Positions 8,981 through 16,645 of a stretch of 29,693 nucleotides of DNA are shown one piece after another. The first letter of the stretch is position 1. Each line of letters starts with the position of its first letter. The position numbers and the translations under genes are program-made. Origin of the DNA: CAZQCI01 sp964592255 (lineage in GTDB: Bacteria > UBA10199 > SBBF01); NCBI GenBank assembly GCA_964592255.1, contig CAZQCI010000020.1, forward strand, positions 1-29,693, in the 5' to 3' direction. The notes under the pieces were generated by a model. The model was not told the origin of the DNA. It searched no databases and saw nothing but the letters and a program-made list of their open reading frames with translations.

Positions 8981-9284
8981 CTAAAACGCCACAGCCATGG
9001 CAGGGCTGGCGAAGGTCAGGGCGCCTCCATATAAAGCCTCCACAGCAGCATTGTTGTTGGGGGCGGTTTGTGTTGTTCTCGTGGCCGAGTTTGTTGAGAG
9101 GCGAATCCCGATGTGGGCTAACATGTCTCGTGCGGCTTGTGGGCCTCCATTCTCTAGGGCTTCTTGAATGTTTTGCAAAATATCAGCATCCACGTCTGTT
9201 AAATCGACCTCTTGTCCCAGGGCTTCGGCAAGTCTTGTTGCTACATTTTGGGCTAAATGATCCGAAGATGATTCTTCAGTCACA
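8981..9284 (-). repeat. 3' cassette of gene C, near-copy of the 3' cassette of gene B
   Basis: Partner of 6182-6484 (about 89% identical by eye). Direct repeats of this size in tandem genes are substrates for gene conversion or for deletion between them. Confidence 0.8.
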
Positions 9285-11203
9285 ACAGCTCTTGCAATAT
9301 TTGAAGAGGTCTCCTGTGCACTTCTTGCTTCATCTCTTCGACTCGAAGGTATGGAAGCGGCTGTAGGAGAGCCTTGTTGACTTGTTGGAGGTACTTCCAC
9401 ATCACTATTAGCTGCTGGTAGTTTAAAAAGAGACCACAACGTGGCGGCAGCTATTAATTTAATTTCTGTTTTTTCTTTATGATCACAATACACACGCTGA
9501 AAATCCGGGATTAACACCACAGCTGCCGGACCTATGCTTGACGCCATAAAAGAGGCTTGGCTCACTGCATTTCTTAAATCCCTACCTGTTGTGGGTGCCT
9601 TAAGATACTGCCGTATTTGTTTTAAGGCAGGTTGGGGCTCTCCTAGCTTAGCTAAGAGAATATAGAATCTATTGAGTTGCACCTCTGTTCTGTAGACTTT
9701 CCCTTGTAATCTTTTGATGGTTCTTTCGATTCTGGAAGCAGAATAGTCTGTATCGGTTTTTACTATTTCTTCTTCGCAATATTTTTTTATAGCTTCACGT
9801 TCTTCCGGTGACAAACGTTCATTTAAATCTTGAATAGGGGCATTTTCTAACATCATCACAACTGTGGAGATGGCTTCATCAAGTTTGGACCCTAATTGTT
9901 TTCTGCCTTTTTTGGTTTGGATTGCTTGAATGATGGAAGCGGCAGGGCGAATCAGTCTTGGATCAGTAACCATGTCCCCTGTATTTTTTTCTTCTTCTCT
10001 ATCAGATTGCATGTCTAAAATTTTTAACATCCAAGCTTTATAGAATAAATCGGACTCTGTGCATGCTGCCTCAATAAAACGATTTTTTTGATCTGGGGTG
10101 AATAAGGTGTGTTGGTTTTCTAAAAAAGACAATGCCGCTTTGCGGCGTGTGTCCTGAGGGTCGATGGCAACGTCGATCATGTACTCTACAGTGCTCAGCA
10201 AGATGATGCTTGTATAAGCCATCAATTCCATGCTGATGGCTGAACCTGGATTTCTGCTGTTCTTTACGCGATTTTCTATATCCCTTATGGTGGGTGCATT
10301 TGCATAACGCATCAGAACTAGAAGTGTGTCAGGGTTGTCAGCGTAACCGATTAAGGTTGGCAAGAACTCTTGGGCGTGAGCCCCACCATGCGCGAGTAAT
10401 TCCAAAGTCAATTTCCGAATTGTTCCCGGAAAAAAAGGGCCTGGTTTGTCCAAAATGGCCATTAAAGCGTCTACGGTATTTTTATCCCATGTGGTGGCAA
10501 CGTCAGCCTTGCTTGCTGATCTGTCTAAAGGTCTTAGGTTTCCCCATGCTCTTGTTTCATTCCATACTGCTGATAAGACTCTATTGTTTAACTGTAAGAC
10601 TGATAAATCCATTAAGCTCATGAGCTTGTCTCTTAATCCGGGGCTCTTTAATCTTTGTACAATTTTTTCCACTTCAAACGCGACAGGATCAACGGGTATA
10701 TCAAGTGAAGAAGCCAGGCCTTCTAAGCCAGCAATGGTCTCTTTTAATCTTTGAAACTTATCCTCTGTTGGATTTAAGGTGGTTAATAGTTTGCGTAATC
10801 GAGGCAGGGCAGGATTTGCATATTTTTGCATGGCTTGTAGACCCTGTAGGCCAGCATAAAAAAGTTGAAGGTTGGTTCCTATGAGCTGATCAAAATAATA
10901 ATTTCTTGTTTCATCCAGGTCGCTACGGTCGCCCAATGCCCATAATGTTTGTCGAATGGCCATGCCATCAACAGGGTTTTCAACGTCACGCCACGAGTTG
11001 AGAACCTCTATTGTTTTATCGGTATCAATACCTTGGTAATGTAGGGCTCTTAAAAGCCTATGAACGGCTTGTGCGTTTTGTTTTGATTTCAACAAATCAT
11101 CCAAAACTGTTTGTGCTATTTCAGGATTATTCCTTAAAACTTTGTGATAGGCCTTGATAGCGTTTTCTGCATTTTGTGGTGTGTCAAGATGAGCACGTAG
11201 CAC
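8981..11203 (-). CDS. gene C: main reading frame of a B-like helical-repeat protein, 5' end frameshifted
   Basis: A 740-residue open frame, paralogous to B. It shares the helical body, the block LIPDFQRVY then IKLIAAATLWSL, a Ser/Thr/Pro-rich linker, the C-terminal module and the tail YGGALTFASPAMAVAF. The nominal start (GTG, 11203) is not convincing. The same frame continues open upstream and encodes NTQGVRTTPPEPTLVESLL, which still aligns with B (QTQAIRMGDTAPSWPS onward) but has no ATG. The missing amino terminus lies in another frame at 11269-11415. The gene is therefore either frameshifted, mis-assembled or a recent pseudogene. If intact it would span 8981-11415. Confidence 0.75.
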   Translation of the reverse strand: MLRAHLDTPQNAENAIKAYHKVLRNNPEIAQTVLDDLLKSKQNAQAVHRLLRALHYQGIDTDKTIEVLNSWRDVENPVDGMAIRQTLWALGDRSDLDETRNYYFDQLIGTNLQLFYAGLQGLQAMQKYANPALPRLRKLLTTLNPTEDKFQRLKETIAGLEGLASSLDIPVDPVAFEVEKIVQRLKSPGLRDKLMSLMDLSVLQLNNRVLSAVWNETRAWGNLRPLDRSASKADVATTWDKNTVDALMAILDKPGPFFPGTIRKLTLELLAHGGAHAQEFLPTLIGYADNPDTLLVLMRYANAPTIRDIENRVKNSRNPGSAISMELMAYTSIILLSTVEYMIDVAIDPQDTRRKAALSFLENQHTLFTPDQKNRFIEAACTESDLFYKAWMLKILDMQSDREEEKNTGDMVTDPRLIRPAASIIQAIQTKKGRKQLGSKLDEAISTVVMMLENAPIQDLNERLSPEEREAIKKYCEEEIVKTDTDYSASRIERTIKRLQGKVYRTEVQLNRFYILLAKLGEPQPALKQIRQYLKAPTTGRDLRNAVSQASFMASSIGPAAVVLIPDFQRVYCDHKEKTEIKLIAAATLWSLFKLPAANSDVEVPPTSQQGSPTAASIPSSRRDEARSAQETSSNIARAVVTEESSSDHLAQNVATRLAEALGQEVDLTDVDADILQNIQEALENGGPQAARDMLAHIGIRLSTNSATRTTQTAPNNNAAVEALYGGALTFASPAMAVAF

Positions 11204-11268
11204 ATCGACAAGAAGAGACTCTACAAGGGTTGGTTCTGGAGGAGTTGTTCTTACACCTTGAGTATTTC

Positions 11269-11415
11269 CTATTGATGGAGTGTTCCCAAAGTGGCCGGGT
11301 CTTTTTGTTCTAATTGTGTGAGAGTCGCTAGTGCTTCGGTTTGGTGTTCTGCGTCGGTGTCTATACTTGATGTTAGAAGACGGTCTAGAGTGGTTGTAGT
11401 TTCTGAAACAGACAT
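11269..11415 (-). pseudogene. detached N-terminal fragment of gene C
   Basis: The minus strand has ATG at 11415-11413 and 48 codons to a TAG at 11271-11269. The peptide (TTLDRLLTSSIDTDAEHQTEAL) aligns with the start of B (ATLNQLLTHDLGSDTQAQDDTY). The C frame then continues in a -1 register. The break lies between the A5 run near 11300 and the TAG. I see no canonical slippery heptamer in frame. The ATG is 17 nt after the end of a palindromic repeat and has no Shine-Dalgarno. Confidence 0.65.
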
Positions 11416-11432
11416 AAATTTTTAAGAAAAAT

Positions 11433-11504
11433 CGTCATCCCATAATGTATTTATACGAGATCCGTTTTTCTTTAACTTGGGTCCCGATTTACATCGGGGT
11501 GACG
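11433..11504. repeat. palindromic intergenic element, CGTCATCCC...GGGGTGACG family
   Basis: The ends are inverted: CGTCATCCC at 11433-11441 and GGGGTGACG at 11496-11504. The right half has a hairpin CCCGAT-TTAC-ATCGGG (11483-11498) preceded by GGGT. The same design recurs at 20546-20643 and, in inverted orientation for its hairpin half, at 29163-29187. Confidence 0.75.
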
Positions 11505-11553
11505 AGTGCGCTTAGTTGCCCGCTTTCCTCATGTTGGTATTGCGAACAGATTA

Positions 11554-11581
11554 TTTTCAACTCGCATTTTTGTTATATAAT
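11554..11581 (+). promoter_or_regulatory. likely sigma70-type promoter for gene D
   Basis: A perfect TATAAT at 11576-11581 has TTTTCA (11554-11559, 4 of 6 to TTGACA) 16 bp upstream. Transcription would begin near 11588, giving an untranslated leader of about 110 nt before the ATG at 11698. The surrounding sequence is very AT-rich. Confidence 0.45.
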
Positions 11582-11607
11582 ATTGTTTATCGCTTGCTGG
11601 ATGAAAA

Positions 11608-11644
11608 GGTTGCTTTTTTTTTTACATAAAAACGCAACTTTTTT
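11608..11644 (+). terminator. attenuator-like hairpin in the leader of gene D
   Basis: GTTGC (11609-11613) pairs with GCAAC (11634-11638). The following T-run can pair with AAAAA before the second arm, and TTTTTT (11639-11644) comes directly after. The arrangement is that of a weak intrinsic terminator. It lies between the putative promoter and the start of D, so it could act as an attenuator. Confidence 0.35.
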
Positions 11645-11697
11645 GACTCTGTTCCGATAACGTTCAAAGATTAATAAAATCCTTCAATTAACCCATT

Positions 11698-14600
11698 ATG
11701 ACTGACCCCATTGAATTAAGCCAAATGGCTTGGGTAGACCGTGTCGCTTTATTGCCTCTAGCTCAACTGGAGGCTGTAGCCCAAGACTTGGAAGCTGGTG
11801 GAATCCCGCCTGAAGAGATTGCCGCTTTTCGAGCACGTTTTCTCCCCCCAAGTTTAGATGCCAGACCCTTGGCTGTGAGGTTGCATGAAGGGCCACCGTT
11901 GTCTCAAGACGTTATCCGTCGGTCCTCCCAATTTTTGTATGATTGGACAACTGTGGAAGGGTTTAGGCAATTGACTGCTGCTGATGATGGGGTGGTGTGG
12001 TTAGGAAATCACAAAATATTGGTTTTGGAATCCAAGAACTATGCTGGATTTTTTATAATTACCGAAATTGATGGCCGCTTATATGGGACAGTTTTTTCCA
12101 GGCCAGCGATATCAACTTCTGCTGCGTGGCATGATGCGATGGTAGACAGTGAGCTGGCTTATCGTACAGTAAGAAAAACTCTTCGGGGAAAAGATGAACA
12201 TTTTGTTGGGGTTATATCTCATGCTTTAATGGGCGGAGGCTCCCGAAGAGTTTTTTCGAGACAGCCTGTTTTTATACCTAATGGAGAGGGGGTTTTTAGA
12301 TTAAATTATCCTGTCAATCAAGATGGGGATCAAGTGAACATTGAAATGAGACCCCTTTTTAAGGGCCACACCTTGCCTAGTGGTGCAAGGTTTGTAGTTA
12401 ATAGAAACCAGGTTACTATAAAGCCAGCTTCTGTGAGAAGAGGAGAGCCTGCAGCTTACCATTTTAAACCCTACCGCTCTATGCCGACTGGTTTTTGGGA
12501 GGCGTATATTCCCATTGCTCAAGCAAACGGACCCTCTTATTTTTATGGTAATGCTAATGGAGTTAAATGGCCTTTTATTTTTTTAAGCCCCCCTCAACCG
12601 GGGCTTCCTTTTGTTATCTGTACATTTCGGGCGGTAGGTTATGCTTATTTCAGTTTAGTAGATCCTAAAAAAAATCCAGAAATTTATTACCGAGTGACTC
12701 ATCTGTTGTTGCGCGGGGAAACCGATATTAAAGATAGTGCTCTGACCCAAGAATTGATGAGTTTACCAAGTTTTGATTTATTAGCGTTAGCTAGAGAAAG
12801 AGATGGTCAATGGCAGGAGGGGAGTTTTGAAAATCGACATGACACTCATGCGGAGCATCGTCTTACATTAGATGCCGATGGATTGGTCTTACGTTCACGT
12901 CGTGACGGCGTCGAAGACCCCTCCCAAGTTTTTACCCTTTTAACGACAAGACTTTCTAAAGATTACGTCCCTCATTACGAATTTTATACCGCGGCCTGGT
13001 TTAATGCATTGCCCGATGATGCCCCAGGAGTTTTTTACGATGATCGTAAAAAATTTGTGGTGCGCCTAGCTCCTGGAAAAGGTGGGGTTCTTATTTTTGC
13101 ACTTAACCGGTCAGGACAATTAGTGATGGGGCGTATGACTGTTGATAGAAATAAGATTTTGGATAATGCACAGGTTGCTGTGGGACAGTACACAGCTAAC
13201 TTTGAATTGTTTTCCGATGTCGATCAAAATGTATTAGTAGCAGAACACGATCCTGAACTTGTTCAAATTCAGTTTTTAAAAGTGCTTGTAGCAAGCCTAA
13301 AACAAGAGGGGCGAAGAGAGATAAACAGTGGTGTGCTTGCTGAAACTTATTTGGAAACTGATAGAGAAGGAGAATATCCCATATATTTAGGTATTCCCGG
13401 AGGACAAAGGCTGCCTCTTGTTTTTAGAAGATTTTTTCCATTTGGTTTGCGAGCACCTTTTAGCACTTATCGTGTTAATGGCCCGGATGTTGTCTGGCTT
13501 GATAATAGTGGAGGTGAAAAAGCCAAGTTTAGTGAGCCAAACCAAAAATTGTTAGATGAATTGGAACTTAGCTTACTTGTGCCTCAAGAGGAGGGGCAGT
13601 CTGTCCTTGCAGATGATGTTTCTCAGAGAGAAGGGTTACCATCTGTAGAAGGTCCAAGAGACGCAGGAAAACAAACAACAGGAAAAAGACCTGGAAGAAC
13701 TGGAAGAGGAGCAAGCCCAACTACACCACCGCCTGTATCTAAAACAGTACAAGCCCTGCAAAAACCCAATTTGGTTACCCCTGTCACACGAGTTTATTTT
13801 GGTCTAGTGCGTAAGAAAGATATCACTCAATGGGTTAAAGCAGACGGTTCTGATCTTTGGTTTAAGGTTGGGTTTTATGGTGAGTCTGTTTCTGATTTAA
13901 CGTGGAAAACCTTATTTCATCAGGTTCCTCCAGATTCTTATTTGGAAATTCGTTGGGGTGCGGAAGAAGGTGTTTCTACTATTTATACAATGCGCGCCAA
14001 TACGGATGGGGGTTTATTGCTTGAAGCCCCCAGTGGTTCTCTTTTGTTAAGAAGTGCGGGAGATACTTATTCTTTAAATATTACCGATCCAGATAGTGAA
14101 CTTGGTCAATGGATGTCTGGCTTGCCTCGGCCAGTCCTTCATTTNNNNNNNNNNGGTAGTTTGGGAGCAGGTCAAAGATTACTAGATTATGTGACAGGGG
14201 TATTAGGGGACGAAGATATTTTGTTGCCAACAGAGATTGTGACGCCCGATGATCAAGGGCATTGGTCAATCCCTTTGCCTTTTAATCCTCAAAACGATGA
14301 GAAAACAGCAGGTCTTATTTCAAAATTACAAGCCGGTGTTCGTGCTTTACCTTTTTTTCTAACAGCAAACGCGAGTGCACCTTTTAGCCCTTCCAGCAAT
14401 TTACCTCGTAGTCGTGTGGAACGAGAAGCCCGTCGCTTGTTGGAATTACGTGATCAGTGGATAGAATTATTACCGATGTATTTACAAGATTTAGAAGCTC
14501 AACTTTTAGAACTGGAAACAGCTTTTGCAGATTTTGAAATTTTAGATTCTGAAGACCAGCAGGCTACCTTAGATTTAGCCGATGAAATGTTTCAATCTGT

Positions 14601-15453
14601 TGGCCCTGATGAGAAGTTGGATCCTAACTATTCTTGGGCTTGGGGGGATCTCATCGTATTGGCCGATAATCCTGGTGATGTTTTGGAAGCGCGTGATCCT
14701 CTTCTCACACTTCTTCAAAACTTAAAACAAACTGTGGCTCGTTACGATATGTGGTCCGATCGAATTGAAACGGAAAGGACACGCTTGCTTTCCATGGCTT
14801 TGGATCCATCGGGGTTATCAAGTTCTGTTGAGGCAGATGCCCCAAAAGCTTCAAAACTTATTTCTTTAGCAGGTGTCCGCGCAGAAAGAAGAGCCCGTGC
14901 CGCGGCACGAAGAGAAAGACAAGCGCAACGGGAAGCTGGTCTTCCACCTGCTCGTACCATTGCAACAGGGAATGGTTCGGTGGAGGTTCAACCTGTGAGA
15001 ACTCATCGCAGATCCAATGGGGTGACTCAAGAGCCGCAAGATCCACAAAATAGTATTCTTGTGGATGGTGTCCATACCTATGTTGTTGGCAGCCTAGCCC
15101 TGCAACCGGAGGTAGTAGCTCCACAAGTAGTGACTCAAGCAGAAACCGTACCTTCTGATAATGGGGATAGTCGGATTATTGAAGTACTCAATCGGTTTGG
15201 GTACGATGTAGATCAGGCATGGCTGAGTGATATGGATCCTACTCACAAGGAAGAATTAAAGAAGATTGTTCTGGTCGCCGAGGCAGGAGACATGACCCAA
15301 GAAAATTTTGATACGGCAGTTAATCGACTGCTTGGTCTCCAACATGTCAAGCCGGGTGATCAAGTCCCCTTACGGAAGCAAGTTCTTCAATTTCCAGGAG
15401 CCGTGGTTATGCCTGCGGCAGCAATGGACATAGCTCCTTTATTACGAGTATAG
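11698..15453 (+). CDS. gene D: 1251-residue multidomain protein of unknown family, with assembly gap
   Basis: I recognise no named family. Visible parts: a short helical start (residues 1-50); a beta-rich region (about 70-620) in which a similar strand pattern recurs near residues 98, 280 and 444, with lesser echoes near 560 and 747; a Gly/Pro/Thr-rich linker (about 635-688); more beta structure to about 815; a helical coiled-coil-like segment (about 905-1030); an Arg/Ala-rich stretch (about 1060-1081); and a C-terminal helical module plus hydrophobic tail (1157-1251, ending PAAAMDIAPLLRV) that resembles the ends of A, B and C. There is no signal peptide or clear Shine-Dalgarno. Ten Ns interrupt codons 816-819; the frame continues across them, but the true gap length is unknown. 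It lies divergent from A-B-C and 7 bp before the ATP-grasp gene. Confidence 0.8.
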   Translation: MTDPIELSQMAWVDRVALLPLAQLEAVAQDLEAGGIPPEEIAAFRARFLPPSLDARPLAVRLHEGPPLSQDVIRRSSQFLYDWTTVEGFRQLTAADDGVVWLGNHKILVLESKNYAGFFIITEIDGRLYGTVFSRPAISTSAAWHDAMVDSELAYRTVRKTLRGKDEHFVGVISHALMGGGSRRVFSRQPVFIPNGEGVFRLNYPVNQDGDQVNIEMRPLFKGHTLPSGARFVVNRNQVTIKPASVRRGEPAAYHFKPYRSMPTGFWEAYIPIAQANGPSYFYGNANGVKWPFIFLSPPQPGLPFVICTFRAVGYAYFSLVDPKKNPEIYYRVTHLLLRGETDIKDSALTQELMSLPSFDLLALARERDGQWQEGSFENRHDTHAEHRLTLDADGLVLRSRRDGVEDPSQVFTLLTTRLSKDYVPHYEFYTAAWFNALPDDAPGVFYDDRKKFVVRLAPGKGGVLIFALNRSGQLVMGRMTVDRNKILDNAQVAVGQYTANFELFSDVDQNVLVAEHDPELVQIQFLKVLVASLKQEGRREINSGVLAETYLETDREGEYPIYLGIPGGQRLPLVFRRFFPFGLRAPFSTYRVNGPDVVWLDNSGGEKAKFSEPNQKLLDELELSLLVPQEEGQSVLADDVSQREGLPSVEGPRDAGKQTTGKRPGRTGRGASPTTPPPVSKTVQALQKPNLVTPVTRVYFGLVRKKDITQWVKADGSDLWFKVGFYGESVSDLTWKTLFHQVPPDSYLEIRWGAEEGVSTIYTMRANTDGGLLLEAPSGSLLLRSAGDTYSLNITDPDSELGQWMSGLPRPVLHXXXXGSLGAGQRLLDYVTGVLGDEDILLPTEIVTPDDQGHWSIPLPFNPQNDEKTAGLISKLQAGVRALPFFLTANASAPFSPSSNLPRSRVEREARRLLELRDQWIELLPMYLQDLEAQLLELETAFADFEILDSEDQQATLDLADEMFQSVGPDEKLDPNYSWAWGDLIVLADNPGDVLEARDPLLTLLQNLKQTVARYDMWSDRIETERTRLLSMALDPSGLSSSVEADAPKASKLISLAGVRAERRARAAARRERQAQREAGLPPARTIATGNGSVEVQPVRTHRRSNGVTQEPQDPQNSILVDGVHTYVVGSLALQPEVVAPQVVTQAETVPSDNGDSRIIEVLNRFGYDVDQAWLSDMDPTHKEELKKIVLVAEAGDMTQENFDTAVNRLLGLQHVKPGDQVPLRKQVLQFPGAVVMPAAAMDIAPLLRV
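14145..14154. other. assembly gap of 10 Ns inside gene D
   Basis: Ten undetermined bases. The flanking frames agree if the gap is exactly 10 bases, but a placeholder length is possible, so residues may be missing here. Confidence 0.99.
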
Positions 15454-15460
15454 TAGGTCC

Positions 15461-16537
15461 ATGCTTTCTGTTTTCCCTCAATATGGGCTTCCTGTTAAAG
15501 CCGGTTTGGATGAATTAAGCCAAACGGATTGGGCTCAGATTGAAAAATTTATCAAAGATAAATCCTGGTATTTTCAAGATCCTGTTTTAACAGCGGATAG
15601 GGCGGATCCTTTGTTATCGCAACCTATTCCTTATGGACGCTTTATGTTGGGTTTTGATTTTCATCTGACGCCACAAGGTCCACGCTTGATTGAAATCAAT
15701 ACCAATGCGGGTGGACTGGCTACGGTATTTCATCTGGAAAGTGACTGCGGAGAAGCCGACATTGTTAAACGTTTGTTTATTAATGCGCTTCTTCAGGAAT
15801 TTTATTTGGCCGGCCGTGTTGGTAAGCCCGTCCATGTGGCCATTGTGGATGATGATGTGACATCTCAATTGCTGTTTCCTGAAATGAAAGCCTTTGCCGT
15901 TCTTCTCGAAGAAGTTGGTATCTCTACGTGTGTGGTCTCGCCCGAAGAATTAGAATGGGACGGACACAATCTTTCTTGGTGCCAGAAAAAAATCGATTTT
16001 GTTTACAATCGCTTGGTTGATTTTCGTCTCCAAAATCCTTCGCATCAAAAAATTCGCGAGGCCGCACTTCAAGGAAGCGTTGTGCTTAGTCCTCATCCCG
16101 CAGCCTATGTGCGGGTAGCGGATAAGCGTAATTTGTTACGTCTGAAACATCCGTTGGTACCGGAGGCTCATCTTTTTTCTGAGCGAAGTGTTGACGCATG
16201 GGCGGCCGATAAGTCCAATTGGGTTTTTAAGCCGGCCGATCGTGCAGGGGCTAAAGGTGTTTACCGCGGTGATAAAATTAGTATCACTAAATTGCGCGGA
16301 CTGCCGTCGGATACCCTCGTACAAGAATTTGTTCCTCCCTCCGTCAGCCCAGAAGGGACTAAATTCGATATTCGTATTTTTACCCGTGATACTGATATTC
16401 TCGGTATTGCCGCACGTCATTTTACCGGACAAGTGATGGAAATGCGTTCCGTAGGTGCCGGCTTCCGCAAGGTTCTTCCTCAAAATACCTGCTGCTTTAC
16501 AATGATGGTTGACAAAAAAGCTCTGGGGCTCGATTAA
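15461..16537 (+). CDS. ATP-grasp ligase-like protein, apparently circularly permuted
   Basis: A 358-residue protein. The metal-binding end of an ATP-grasp fold (GFDF at 64-67, then PRLIEINTNAGG, 74-85) comes first. The ATP-binding Lys/Gly-rich segment (WVFKPADRAGAKGVYRG, 254-270), the adenine-site strand LVQEFVPP (286-293) and KFDIRIF (301-307) come after. In standard ATP-grasp enzymes the order is reversed, so the fold looks circularly permuted, as in glutathionylspermidine-synthase-like families. Such enzymes form amide or similar bonds using ATP; the substrate here is unknown. It starts 7 bp after gene D and is probably co-transcribed. Its link to D's function is inferred only from this spacing. 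Confidence 0.7.
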   Translation: MLSVFPQYGLPVKAGLDELSQTDWAQIEKFIKDKSWYFQDPVLTADRADPLLSQPIPYGRFMLGFDFHLTPQGPRLIEINTNAGGLATVFHLESDCGEADIVKRLFINALLQEFYLAGRVGKPVHVAIVDDDVTSQLLFPEMKAFAVLLEEVGISTCVVSPEELEWDGHNLSWCQKKIDFVYNRLVDFRLQNPSHQKIREAALQGSVVLSPHPAAYVRVADKRNLLRLKHPLVPEAHLFSERSVDAWAADKSNWVFKPADRAGAKGVYRGDKISITKLRGLPSDTLVQEFVPPSVSPEGTKFDIRIFTRDTDILGIAARHFTGQVMEMRSVGAGFRKVLPQNTCCFTMMVDKKALGLD

Positions 16538-16563
16538 CACTTATTTCTTGAAGAATATCCTAA

Positions 16564-16645
16564 CTGTCATTGCGATCCACCTGTAGGTGGAGAAGCAATC
16601 CATGATTCTGGATCGCCACGGTCCGTTGGACCTCGCGACGACGAT
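16564..16645. repeat. palindromic intergenic element, TGTCATTGCGA family, copy 1
   Basis: It begins CTGTCATTGCGA, contains hairpin CCACC-TGTA-GGTGG, then AGAAGCAATCC, a second hairpin GGTCC-GTT-GGACC, and ends TCGCGACGACGATA. It shares blocks and order with 18618-18705. Its last bases run into the ATG of the receptor gene. Similar TGTCATTGCGA/GAAGCAATCC elements are widely dispersed in several bacterial groups. Confidence 0.75.

Noticed and set aside
11290..11310. Programmed -1 frameshift site at the A5 run in gene C
   Set aside because: The codons are CAA AAA GAC, which is not an in-frame slippery heptamer, and no obvious downstream pseudoknot was found. An indel is simpler.
11445..11660. 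71-codon plus-strand open frame in the C-D intergenic region
   Set aside because: It starts inside a palindromic repeat and runs through the putative promoter and hairpin, with no ribosome-binding site or recognisable domain.
14858..15124. Minus-strand open frames inside gene D
   Set aside because: They are antisense to a well-supported long frame, with no domain or start signal.
16538..16645. Cobalamin riboswitch before the TonB-dependent receptor
   Set aside because: The space is about 108 bp, most of it a dispersed repeat; no riboswitch-like conserved box was seen.
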